From Progne subis subis (Eukaryota; Chordata; Aves; Passeriformes; Hirundinidae): DNA of 64,000 nucleotides. The translations under genes were made by a program, and so were the position numbers. How positions within the stretch are numbered: the stretch's first letter is position 1; each line of letters starts with the position of its first letter. Location: NCBI GenBank assembly GCA_022316685.1, contig JAKJHU010000026.1:186001-250000 (forward strand), written 5' to 3'. The notes beneath the pieces were generated by a model. That model did not search any database. It saw nothing but the letters and a program-made list of their open reading frames with translations, and was not told where the DNA came from. Positions 23,695 through 37,100 of this stretch are shown piece after piece.

Positions 23695-26600
23695 AGTGAA
23701 CGGAACTAAGAAATTTAACCATATATATTATTCCTTGATGAGAAAAAAAGAGTTTTGTGTGATATAGCTAAAGTACTATGTTGGTGCCATCAGAATGTAT
23801 CTTACCACTAGAACAAAAAAGCTGCTGTCAAGATTGAAGAAGGAGTTACAAAACAAAAGATTAATTTCCAGTTCTCCTGTTACATGTTGAAGATCTTGCA
23901 TTGAAATCGTGAAGTGCTCCTTTAACCATACTTCTGCAGTAAGTCACTCTTTTCACAGTCATATTTGGCATCAAGAATGAAGCTGAAAAACAAGCTGAAA
24001 CCCTGATACAACAGCTTCTTCTGAATGGATTTGAAGATGCATAAAATTACAAAATAAACTATGACCATGTTAAACAGTGAATGTATTTTTAATCAATTTT
24101 CATCAGCTGATGGTTGTACATATCCTAAACAGCTTTTGAAATGACAAAAGTGGAAGAATCTGATCTAGGAACGATGTTCTACCTCCACTATCTTCAATTG
24201 CAAACCTTTTAGGGTTCCTATTCTAAAACACCTTTAAACACACCCAGCAGCTGACAGAAGTTCTGACAGAGGATGAAAACCACACATGGTCCTCCTCTCC
24301 TCGTGACTGACATATTCACTGTGACACAGAAATGCAACCCACGCCACCAAAGGACTTCAAGCCGTGTCTGCTTTGCTTTTACCTGAATGGTCTCAGAGAG
24401 CCAGTTCTCAGTTCTCACAATTACAATCATAGACTCCTGTAAAATGGACATGGCCAGACAGCTGCAAGTATTATAATCATTTTGCAATTTAGTAAAGTAG
24501 CTTGGAACACAAATAGAATTTCTCAGCGTCCTCTAGCAACTAATCTCTAAATGCAAACCAAAACATATTTAATGAGTGCCCCAGTACCTACTATTTATCT
24601 TCTCTCATTGACCCTTTTACAGAAATGGGTGTTAAATAACTTGAAACAACTGCCATGGGCATCCACAATGACAGTTTTCTTCCAGCATAACAATGACTTT
24701 ATCTACGTTATTGAAACTGGTCGTATTTCTGACAATCAGTAAATACAGAATTATTGCACTGATTTATTAACATCATCATTAATCAGTTGCTTCACTGTGC
24801 CTTCTCCTCCATTCTAGAGCACCACTTGCATTATTTAGGACTCCTTTATTGTAAATGAATAGGCCCCGACAACAAACTACATTTGCTTCAGTTAGAATTC
24901 AGCTTCCTGCACACAGTGATGTCATTTTTGATACGCATTAATAAGTTATAATAAAGATATTTTTGTGGCAGATAGGTACATCCAAATGTCTCCTGTTGTC
25001 TAAATCAACCAGTTAACATATCAGCAACACTCGGGAGTTTGGTAGCTATTTTGCCATTTAGCACATGTACAAAATATGAACTCGTTCAGAAGAAGCAGTC
25101 ACTAAGCACATCTGACATCACCTGTCACCATCATCTCGTCAACTCCATTCTGAGACTATTTCATTATCCCCATAAATGTTTCAAAACAAGCATGTGATTA
25201 TTCAGCATTAAGGGACTGCATATGTGAAGCATGACATTATTCAGATTACTTGATCTTCTTTCTCTAAATCGTTTCAGAGTATTCCCACAAAATCCTATTG
25301 CATCATTTAGGCTACTTATTGAATTCTCGGTTTTGCTATTTGGGTTTTTGTGTGGTTTGTGTTTGCGGGGCGTTTTCTGTTTGTCTGGTCTTTTTAATAA
25401 AAGCAATTCCAATTGATGCCAGCAAATAAAACAGGACATCTGAGCTGAAACACTTTTCATTACATGTGGAGGTTAGGCACCACCAATATAGAGACAGATA
25501 AAACTAATCGAAAATCTTTAACGCTTTCTTTAAGACATTCTTTTAACAGCTGCCTAAAGGGTGCCAAAATTAGAAATGAGTAGAGTGTTTGTCACTTGAT
25601 TATTCACAGCTGAATACAACTGTCTGAGCTTACAGCTTTAAGAAATAACCTTTTCATACAAATGTTTAAATTGTTTTAAGTAAAGATGGTACGGTGCACA
25701 CTGAATATTTTGTTTCACTGCAAGTGTTTTCAAATAGCATAAATTAAACAAAATTGAATTACTGCATTTAGGTGCTCTTAATTATAGATAAAAATAAAAC
25801 CTTTTTTAGATATGAACTTCTATGAACAAGTAATAGAAATAATCTTTTGTTGCTGGCTAGATCTCTGGGTTTTTAAGCGGATGATTAAGTATGTAAGACC
25901 AAAACCAGTCGAACAAAAGAGTGTATTTGCTTAACGGCATCACATTTTTACTTTTACAGTATATGCACACAGGTGCTTGTTTCTTCCAAGTGTTGTCTCT
26001 TTTGCTTAAAATACAATTTAACATTGCTTTTTGCCATGCTATGTAAAGACTGTACTAACAATAGGTTTGAGTACAGTTTAAAACTTGCAGATACAGATAT
26101 GTTTTCTGGCTTCTCCAGATGCCGGCTCAGTGCAAAGGATGCAGCACGTGGGAAACACCCGTCTTCCAACTACAGGCACACTGTGGTGACTATTAACATT
26201 TGTTTCTGCACTGAAGGGAAGATGAGAACAGTGTGTCAAACACCAACCAAGAGCATGCCAAGACAGCCTATCCTCACTTGGAAAACTTCATATGGAATAT
26301 GATCCCTGTCTCAAGTTTCTGTTTTATATAACATGTTCCTGGCAGAAGTAGTCAGGGGCGTACTTCCCTTTCACTGTCCTCTGCATCCCACCCACACATT
26401 TCTCTAAGGCTGGATGCTGTACCCACAAAACAGACTCAATATATCTCAAATCTGAAGTGAAAAAGAGTGCATAAAGCTCTGGAAGTTCATTGGTATTTCT
26501 GGAGTTCTATTCCTACATCTGAAGCAGTCATCACGTATTTGCTATTAACATAAAGGTATTCAAATACGAAGAAGCTGTTACAGCAATTCTCTATCTGCAG

Positions 26601-28090
26601 TTCTTGAAACACGTTGTGATGATTATAAATCCCACACGCATTAAGAAGAATTTACAGTGCATAAATTTGTTGCTATACCCTCAATACCCTATGCTCATTT
26701 GAAGTGCTCAAAGCACACTGTGTTAAATTACACACTCTTGACTCTGTACTTGGTATTTTCTATAGACTATGACATCCTGCCACCAACTACAGTGGTCAAA
26801 AGTTTGATAATTTAAGAAGCTCATTTTCATGGGTTATGGACTTCAGTTGCCTATGCAGATTGTCCAGTGAAGTCTGGATTTTGAGTATTATTGAATGTGA
26901 TTAAACATTGGATACTTTGCATGTGTATGCACACATTCCACTCCTGCTTAATGTGTTGCCCAAAGGATAAAGTAGTCCAAGTATAATTTTTTGTTCTCTG
27001 AAATAGTTTCCTTCTGACCTTATTACATCAAAGTATCACAAAGTTACTGCTTTAAATACCTCTGCATATATGATATGCGTATTGACATCTTCAAAGGATT
27101 TTTTTTTTTTTTCTTAACCAGAGGAAAATCAGGCTTACAAGAGGATGAAAACTCTGTGGAAAAGATCCAGTGATAAAACACTTTTCCTCAGACTGAATGC
27201 TGAACGGCTCTTGAATGTCAACAAAACCAGCAGCAAGGAGGAAATTGTCTCTGTGTCCTCTTCCAGTAAAAAACATCCTTTTGATTTCATGCCTTTATAA
27301 CCATTCCAGATCATTGGTATTAATCAATAAGTCATGGATCAGTTGCCAGACTGTGACATCATGTCATTTTAAGGTTTGCAAATATGGGAAATTCCAAGCT
27401 GATAAACTTCACACATAGGTAATAGACTACTCCTTTAATCAGAGTACAGCAGTACTAAGTCAGGTACAGAGTCCTCTCCTGTCTCCAGTGTTAGTCAAAA
27501 CTCGTTTTTTTTCTATCACATACTCTAGTCAAGTCTTTGGTAGACCACCTGTAACTGATTTTTTTATCTTCCATTATTTTTTCCTTTTTAAACATATTGA
27601 AGATTATTTATTTATTGACTTATTTTTAAATTAATTGCTGCAGCAAGCAGTCCCACCCAATTGCCTTTATTAGGGGAGAACCTACTGACCTGTATTTTCA
27701 ACCTGTTTCTTGTTTACTGCATTTGATCACCACATTTGTCTGCTAGTGGAAGAGAGACAAGAGCTCCAAGTTCATATCCTGCATTTTTCCTGTGATTTAC
27801 CTTACACTTGTTCAGTTATCCATTCTCTAGCCTGTAGATCCCGAACTTACACCACTCCTCTCAGGAAAGTTGTGCCCTACCCTGATAATTATTTCCATTT
27901 TTTGTACCTTCCTGATCAGTGCTATACTTTTGGAACACTGCATAATTCTGGGGAGTCAGAGGGATGAGTCTCTCAAAAACCTGAAATATGGCCGCTTGAA
28001 AAGCATTTGAAATCTTCTTAATCAGATACAAGGAAGCAGGCCTATCTTCTATAAACCACGATCCTTCACAGCAAATATTTTTCTTCCCAG
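23695..28090. other. AT-rich non-coding DNA, no gene seen
   Basis: No gene or repeat could be supported. Small open frames (up to about 109 codons at 25973-26302) look random. A poly(T) run occurs at about 27100-27112. Confidence 0.55.
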
Positions 28091-28116
28091 GATCTTCCTT
28101 GGTGATCTTCCTTGGT

Positions 28117-28820
28117 TCATAGAATCAAATTATAAGTCAAATCGGAAAGGAATTAGGTGGTCATCTAATCTACAGAAAACAGAGTCAGCTCTGAATTCAG
28201 ATCAGGTTGCTCAGGGCTTTGTCAGGCAGGACTTGAAAAATCTCAAGGACAGAGATTCCACAGCCTTGCTAGGCAACATCTCTTAATGCTTAATTATCCT
28301 CACAGTGAATGGATATTTCTCCTTAAGACTGAGCCTCTTATGTCTTGATTCACATACATGGTGTCTCATCTTCTGGCCAAGCACCTCAGAGAAGAGCCCG
28401 GCTCTATTCACTTGATTGCCCTCTTATCTGTAATGGAAGGCTGCCATTAGGTTATCCTCCTGCTGAAGCATCTCCTCCAGGCTGAACAAGCTCCATTCCC
28501 CCATCTTTGCAAAGGATGTACGCTTCAGTTTTCAAGTGTTTTGGTCACCTTCCATTGAATTTATTCCAGCCATTCAATCTCTGTCTTGAACTGGGCTGGC
28601 AGAAAGAGGGGAGATGGTGTCAATGGTATCAATAAAATATTCCAGGTGGGTTCTGACAAAAGGGGAATGGAACACATCCATTGGTGTACTGTCTAACACA
28701 GCCCAGGATGCTGTAAGCTTTCACTGCTGCCAGGGGACACTGCACGACCCTACATTTGTCTACTGAACTTGAAACAAATTTGCTCACCCCTTGCCCACCT
28801 CTGATGACACATCTGGTTCA
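28117..28820 (-). mobile_element. CR1 LINE 3' portion, old, minus strand
   Basis: Starting at the left with TCATAGAATCAAATTATAAGTC (eroded tail), the plus strand gives the reverse complement of a CR1. The recognisable words are GGTTGCTCAGGGC, TCCACAGCCTTGCTAGGCAACATCTC, CTCACAGTGAATGGATATTTCTCC, TCCTCCAGGCTGAACAAGCTCCATTCCCCCA and CAGCCCAGGATGCTG. About 700 bases are recognisable. Divergence is higher than in the 41.9-kb copy, so the insertion is older. A 13-base direct repeat abuts its 3' end (28091-28116). The right boundary is uncertain. Confidence 0.88.
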
Positions 28821-29991
28821 GTTCCATGGAGAAGCTTCTCTCTTTCTTATTTGTTTGTAACACTGTCCTGAACTTGACTTCCTAGATGCCCCCACAAAAC
28901 CAACTGCAATTGGAAAAAATGAATCAAAATTTCTCCTTAATTTACGGCTTAACAACATTTACATACAGCATGGAAACTTGTAAGACACCTTCTCAGTTCA
29001 GCTTCCACAACCAAGTGTTGAGAGAATGGCTCAACTTGAGCATTAAGAAGAGAGGGAGAAATTGCAGGAATTAAAAAACCCTCTCTCACCACAGAGCACT
29101 CCTACTTGTTTTCCCTACAGGGATGGAGAAGTAATTCTGCTGTTCATGAGACTGAGAAAAATGAGATTGTAGAAATTTGATTCTGGCTCTGACAGGTATT
29201 TGATTGGGGAGATTATAGGCTCTAAAATGTTTGGAATAGAGATTGTACTTCAGCATCACCTATGTGTAGGGAATACATTCACCAGACAGTAAACACTACA
29301 GAAGAAGAAAATCGTAGCTAAATAGAATAATAATTTAAATAGCAGAGAGGCTTGTCTTAAATTTTTGTCAAAAATGCAATTGCTCACTGTAGTCTGACAC
29401 ATTAGAGGCTAAGTTATTTTGCTTAAACTGTTCTTGACAGATTTCAATGTTAATTGGTTTGGGGAAGATGCCAGACAATCTAAAACATTTGCTGCAAAAC
29501 AAATGTGAAGGAAATATGGCTCAGGGTGCAGAGTCTCACAATTCACTTACAACTGCAGAGAACAAGCACCATTCGCTACAGACAATGACAGAGCGAGACA
29601 AAGAAAAAAATAATTTTTAGAAATGGCAAGTAACAAGAAACTATGCCACAAGATTTACATCCTGTACATTAAGCAGCAATAAAACATTAATTTCACTATA
29701 GTAAAAATGCTGACCATAAACTCCAGCAAGGTCTCAGGAAAAATACAAAGCAGTCACAGTCAGCAGGATCTCTTCTGTACACAAATTACCATTTATGGCT
29801 AGCAAAAGGAAAATACTCAAGAAGGTAAAAGTAATGGAAACTGAATTGTGAAGAAGTTCCTCAGAGAGAAGGCAAGAAAGGTTTTCTCATCCCAGATACT
29901 AACTCAAAGCACTCATCCCACCTGCTCATTCCCCATGCCACAGCTGCAAATGGTTAAGACCACCCACTTTTATTTTGGGATCTAGCAATGT

Positions 29992-30029
29992 TATTGTATA
30001 CAATATTGTTATTGTATACAATAACAATA
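29992..30029. repeat. Two overlapping perfect palindromes, 14 and 26 bp
   Basis: The core TATTGTATACAATA occurs twice, 18 bases apart. The first copy (29992-30005) is a 14-bp perfect palindrome. The second extends to a 26-bp perfect palindrome (30004-30029) with its axis between 30016 and 30017. The two share two bases. Confidence 0.95.
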
Positions 30030-33000
30030 CAATTAACAGACCAACAGGGCCACTATTTCCAAAGGAAGGGACCTTTAAACTGCATTGGTGTGCAGTGCAT
30101 CTTGTGTTGGCTGGGAAGCAAGTGGAATCACAGACTTCTCAAGGCACATTCAACCCTGTGGAGAACCCCTTCTCACACAAGACAACCACGTCTTACATAT
30201 AACAGAAGGACTTAGCATCCCAACATGAACTGGAGGGGGGACTTTGAATCACAAAGTAGTCTGGATGCCCAGTTCTCGTTCATTTTCATTAACAGAGTGT
30301 GCACTTGTCTACTTAACAGCCACAAACTGATGATAAGTTGAAAAAACATCTTTGAGTGAATCTGCAGAGACATGGAGGTTAGCCAATAAGATTTCTCTGT
30401 CTGGATGGAGACTTGCTTCCCAGATCCATTAAGGACACATGAACACATGCAGTCTGCTGACTATTCTTTGTGTAACAGAATTTTGTTTCTCCAGAGTCTC
30501 CACTTGCTCTTCTGTCTGTTTCTAAAAGCCAGAAAGAATGCACTTCTCCTTCAAAATGAATGGGTAAAATACTTCCATAGGCATAAGAGGTGACAAAAAA
30601 AGGGGAAAGGAGTGGAGGAGAATGAGAGTCTTCATGTAGTACTTTTGAGTAACAGCTACACTAAATCTATTTCTCCAATGAGTAATCAATATATCAACAT
30701 AAAGAGGGTTCTGGCCAAGAAGAGAAACAAAATCTCACAAACAAAATTTGTGCCAAGTGCAGGAGCAGTGAAACACAGACATAACCAACTGCAAAATACC
30801 ATCCTTCTCTTTCAGAAGAAAAAATAGGCTACACCGACTATCAGTCTCTCTGCCATTGACGAAGAAATGCCAGCTATTTATCCAAACACAAAGGCTCAAA
30901 GGCAACCCAATATTTAGCAGATAAAGGAAACACAGAGATAACAGAAAAGGAATAAGAATTTTGTAACAGCAGAGAATGCAAACAAAAGTGAAAGGCTTTA
31001 CTTCTCTTAAGAACAATTGATGACCCACTGAAAAAAACCAAGAAATTCTTCCATATATCTAATTTGGGGTTTTTTTAAGTAATAGGTCTTCCAGTACAAG
31101 TAGCTTATAGTAAACATTTGCTGAATTAATTATCTGTGCATACAATCCCTACATTTCTTTGACTGCTAAAATTTATTATTTAAAAGTTACTACTTTTTAA
31201 TCCTCTGAAATTATTTCCATCTTTAAAATCAGTGTAATTTTTAAACCATTAAATTTAAATATAAGTTAAAAAAAATAGCAGTTAAAGAATTTTGCACAGA
31301 ACCACTGACATCATGCCACCTGTAATTTAAAAAAAAAAAAAGTTTATTTAAGAAATTGTAGTGATGACTTTCTAAAGCCTGGTACAGGGTCATACTTCTG
31401 TAATTTATTCTTTATATAGTACCAATTAAGCATTACTGCTTGTCATTATAATGAAATAGTATCTAAGCATTGTAAGAGGATCATCTTTATCACAGAAAAA
31501 AGAAGTTTTAAATACAGCTTACTTCATGAGACTGCTACTAATTAACTATTATGAACTACTGCAAATTCATTAATGCTATTAATTCTCCCTGCCCCTCGAC
31601 ACTGAAGCAGAGACACAGCTGACCTTCCTTCCACAACCATGTTCTCAGAAAAGGCATCTTCCATTTCACAGGGAACTAAATCCCTCCAGCCAAATCAAGG
31701 AAATACTGGCTTGCTCAACCAACGTGCTCTCCCATAAAACATCATCACTACCACCCATTTCAGGCTGGTCTGCAGGAATTGGTTTGATATGTTAAGCAAG
31801 CCTGCCTGTGAGATACAATTATTGAACATAGGTGTTACTGAGCTCCACATTTTCTTTAGAAGAATATTTCCAGATAACAGTATCAAGCCAAACAAACCAG
31901 GTCTTCCAGTGGAGATGTAACCAGGATCTATTCTGTTCATGACTTTTCAGAAGAGAGACTGAAAAACACAGAGATCTGTTTCATTTTCTGGTTGCAGTTG
32001 CTACACAGTTGCTACAGAAGCCTGTAAAAGAATTAGCAAGTCTCATACTTGAAGACATACACACGTATTATATTGTGACAACATTTAACTCCGTGCCCCA
32101 ACGTGCGAGGTTGGACAACTGTGCTGGCCCTCGCATTGCCAAGCTTGCAAACGTTTCACGAAACCATGCTACTAAACCAGAGACCAGCATTTCCAGAGTT
32201 ACGAGGAGATAGCTGCTTCTGATCAGGTTGGGAATTCAGCCTATTACTCATGGCATTCTTAATGCTCTGGCTTACATGCAAACTGTGAAAATCCAGTCAT
32301 TCTTTCACCTACATGAGACAATCTCTGAACTAGAGAGGCACAAGCCTGAAAGAAACTAGTCTGTCTTTGGAACAGCAGTTGGGCAGAAATGGCTTCATTT
32401 CCTATACACTGACACTGCAAACCAAGAGAAAATCACCCCCCGCCACACACACCTTTAGCAATACCTTTCAGGGCTTTTGAAGAAGTCATTGTAAGAAATG
32501 CAGCACTGTATTTGAGACTGCAATAAGAAACCCAACAAAACAATGACTAATACAACCAGCACCCTGAAGACAAAAGGTATGTCCATTTTAAAGAAATATT
32601 TATTGAACATATTGTAAAACCAAATATTTAAGCAGGTGAAATCTGATTATGATACTAAAGTTCCCTGAAATCTCCTAAACTAGGAGAAATACAAACCAAA
32701 TACTTGATCATTGACAATCACAATTTTACAAATCAAAGATTTTACACTCTCAATTCAACATAGGCGCTTTTTTTTGGGTTGTTTTTTTTTTAATGTCAAT
32801 TTATTATGGTCACTTATTTTCAAAAAAATTAGAAACACCATACTCAAATTTTTGTGACCTCTCTCTGCCCCCAACACAAGAATCCTCTTAGTATTTATAG
32901 GCTTCCACAGTAGAAATACGAACTCAGTGTTTCTATCCAAGATTCAGCCCAGATATGCTTTTTCCTCAGCCAGCTAGTCATGTCTGCCAAGGCTAAGCAA

Positions 33001-33386
33001 TTTCTGTCGGCCTTGGTTTTAACTAATGAAAGTGTTTATTGCATGTGCAGCGCCGTTCTCTACAATTAGGGTTGACTGGCACATGGGGACAGGCATGCTG
33101 TATATGTCAGTGGTGTATCGACCCTTCTGAAAAGTCAATACTTGAAGCAACAGAACACCAGTAAAATGTTGTCTGAAACTGTTACCATGCATATGACATC
33201 TTTTTACTCCATCCTAAAAAAGAGCAACAATTTTTTAGCAGCCTGGGTATGGTAGCAGCAGACTCCCTCTCACTTAGCACCCATGAAGCTCAAGGAGATA
33301 TTCGATGTCTGAGGCAGAACAGCTCCTAGCATGTCCCTTGTGTAGGGCAAATAGATGCTTTGCCTAGAACTGCTTTTGATTGTAGC

Positions 33387-33475
33387 TTTTTTGTTGGTTT
33401 TTGGAGGGTGTAGGTGGGGTTTTTTTGAGTTTTGTCGTTTGAGGAGTTTTTTGGGGGAGGACAATGGTTGGGTTG
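33387..33475. repeat. G/T-rich low-complexity tract
   Basis: TTTTTTGTTGGTTTTTGGAGGGTG continues through GGTGGGGTTTTTTTGAG and TTTTTTGGGGGAGG. It resembles the complement of the A/C-rich tracts in the window. Confidence 0.65.
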
Positions 33476-34142
33476 CTTCATTTTGTATTTGAACTTAAAA
33501 GTTGTTCAAGTAGGGATCTAACAGAACTCTTGCAACGCCTTCACTTGAGAAGGGCTGACTAGTCCATGGATTTAGATTCTGTTATTTAGCATCCAGTCAT
33601 GTCTGCATAAATCCCTTGTGCCTTGATCTCCCAGATTCTCTGTCTTGGATACAGGCTCCATAATTGATCAGAGGAGAGTTCAACAGCAAAATAATTTTCA
33701 AACAAGTAATGGGATTACTGTATAGGATATATTTTTGATGGGGCTCTAAAGTTTATTCAACACTAGGCAAGTACATAATTTATCAAATCATGCTGATGTA
33801 TCACACGTTCAGCATTTCTGTAACTGAGCTACTTTGCCCTGGTAAGAACCTGTTCAAAGCACCACTGAAGCCAGGCTTAATGGCTCTAATTAGTCTGCAT
33901 GAAATAAATCAGCAGTGCTGAATAGCATGAACGCTATACTGCTTTAGGTAACACACATCATTCATAGAAACCACCATGCCTTTCCATTCAAAGATATCAC
34001 AGCATTTTTTAATTTAAGGATTTTGTAGAGGTATAAATTACATTTCATCAATTATTTCAAAACAGCCAAATGGAGGAATTAGAATAAGATGATTCTTGGC
34101 ATTTGTTGTTTATTTTGGATAGCAAAAGGCAAAGATAATTGC

Positions 34143-34162
34143 TTTTTTTTTTTTTTTTTTTA
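34143..34162. repeat. Poly(T) run, 20 bases
   Basis: An uninterrupted T homopolymer after GC; no element attached. Confidence 0.9.
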
Positions 34163-37100
34163 ATACCAACTGTGTTTCAGGCAATTTACAAACATTAGGA
34201 TTGTTTTAAAATGAAATGACCTAACATTTGCCAGATTTCCACTGCCAGAAAAAACAATTATGTACAAAAAAGTTTTGAGAGATTATTAAAGCCTGTAACA
34301 GTCATAGCATTAAGAGTCCAAACACAGCTCAATGTTTTGCAACACAAGATTCAAGAACAAATGGAAAAGAAAAAATGACACCACACAGTTACAAAGACAC
34401 TATCACAGCCTTCCGGTTCTGAAAACACATCATATATTCAGAGCTTCACAACACTACTTAGCAAAACAGGTAGTCCATAAGAGAGGCAAAACACTAACAA
34501 AGAAATGAGTTTCACATAAACTGTGAGAACAGCTCAACTCCCACAGCTACCTGGTACATCCAAACTCAGCAGCCAAGAGTCCAGCACATAAATAAAATAT
34601 CCAGATCCACAAAACTGTAGTAGCAAGGCAATATCTGTGTAATATACAGTCACTGTCCAGTCTTCAGCAGCAATTCCCTAGACCATGCAAAGTAAAGAAT
34701 ATAAAACATGGAAGAAGAATCACAAGGACGAGCAAGAATTATGGATGTTGATACTTAAGTCCATAAACACATAATTGTCACAAAGAGATGGGATTTATAT
34801 ATCCTAAAGATCCAAAAAAGGCAGGATTGATTTTAAGTAGTAGTATTTCACATACAACTCTCTCCCAATTAATAAGGCTTTTTATTATGGGTTTATTAAG
34901 GTTGTTCTTTTCTAGACAAAGCAAGGCCAAGAATGACATTTGTTCTCTTTGTGGAGAAATCTTCTCTAAAATCTAAAATTCTTTTATGTTTCTCATTACT
35001 GTGATGTATCTAGGCTTACATCTTGCACTTTTAGCAAAAGTAAACACAATGAAAAAAACAGTTTAGTTAAACTAGATTAATTAAATTTGAAAGTGAACAG
35101 AGTCAAGCATATAAAAAGGTTGGCTGTACAGGATGTTTTCCACCATATTTGGAACTCATTTTGCACATCATTTGATAAGCAACACAGAGCAAGACATTTT
35201 TCTCATCCTCAGCTTTTGATCAGCAAAAGAGAGACATTTGCTTGAGGAGAAGTTTCCCCATTCTGTATTAAACACAGCTCCACATTTTCCTGTCCAAGGC
35301 CATTGGTGTCCATCACACCTCCTCTTCCTCAGGTAGAAAAATGCTACACCATCCCTACAGACCAGGACCCTGAAGTTAGTCAAGTTTAGTTGCAATAAAT
35401 GAACCACAGTCGAGAGGCTTACACTCTTCTCTATCAGTGGGAGCAAGCACAATTGTCAAAGCCTGGAGTCAGTAACTTTTTAACCTAAGTTCTGTAACAC
35501 ACAGTAGTTTTCCTAGGAGGAAAATAAAGAAAGAAAGCCCTTGTGTAAGCACTTAATTGGACAATGCTTTATATTAACCTAAACTGTAAAGTTTCTCAAC
35601 AACTGAATTTTAAAAAGCATTTAATTTTACTTTCTGAGTAAAAACTTGACTTTTTTCCTAAACCTGTGAGAAAGTAAGCCTTTGTCACTGTTAAAATGTG
35701 GGGGAAATATAACATTATATGAGTAACTATGGGTTCTAAAGCATAAATCAATATTATAATAAATACATTAAATGTTTTTTCTATTGATAGCCATATTTTA
35801 TAATTATTTGATGGTCATGTTTTATAGTTACTTTTCTACTTATTACAAGACTAGCCTGCAAAATGTGTAAGCATTTTACATCTTACATCTGCTATGTAAG
35901 CATTTCAGGAGAAAAACGGTGTTCACAAAGAAACAAAGGACTCCCTTATTCTTTTATTAGTATCCTAGTCACTGGTTTGGATCTTCATTATGAAATTCAA
36001 GTTATCTTAACTCTACAGTGAGAGTTCTCTGAGCATAGGAACAAGAGGCAGGTAAACTTTTCTATTCAAATAAAAAAATGATACATTGACTTAATACTGG
36101 TTCTGCTTCATCTCTCGTCACCTTCCTCCAGGATCTAAATGAAATAATATAACGCTTCTTTCAGAATCCTGGTGAATAATAAATAGTAATCTTGATGGAA
36201 AAAAAACTTCTTTGATGTTGTAGGAAATTGTATTTTAAAGGAATTTAAATGAAATATGTTAATTTGTGGCAAAGAATTAGAAATACCTGAAAAAATGATG
36301 AAAGCCAGTAAACCTGAGACTTCATAAGGTTACCAGCATGCTAATTATTCATTTACCTTAAAATCTTTATATCTTCTTAATAAATGCAGTATTGGATGGA
36401 TTATCCATAGAATCTTTCAGACAGCTGAACTCGTTCACCATGAGTAGGATGTACTTCCAGCAGAATCACTTAAAAAGATCTCTCTCCTACTTGAGAAAAT
36501 TTTCAGCCTACATCCCTGCAGCTAAAAGGACAGATGAGTAGACTCAGACTAATAAATGATCAGTTTACTGCTGGTGAAAATACATTTAACACTTTTAGGA
36601 ATCGAATTTCAAGTTAATTTCGTTACAGCAAATCAAAATCAATTCATGTAAACAACATACATTTTTTTCCCACTGTATATTTGCTTCTGTAAAGTCTGCT
36701 CCTCCAGACTGATGGATGATGCCAAACATTTTTCTGCCTAGGTACAGTACGGCTTACACAGGCATCCCACTAAATGAACTTTCTTAATACTACTGCTGTG
36801 TTACAGTCTCCAGACTCTCAGACTTCTCCCCTACACCAACAAGTAGATCCACAGTACACACTTCAGCAGCTTTGGGGGAACAGTGTGCACACCATACTTT
36901 TTACCTCACAACTGCATTTATTACGAAGATGTAAATATTACAAGGTAAATGAATAATAAGCACGCTGGCTCAGATAGAACTGCGGCTTTGTCACAACCCC
37001 TGTACAGACCTAGGAAACTTCTGCTACATGCACCCATGTTATAAACAACAAACCACATCTTGTTTTGGCAGAATAAAGCATCTGCACACCAATGAGAGAA

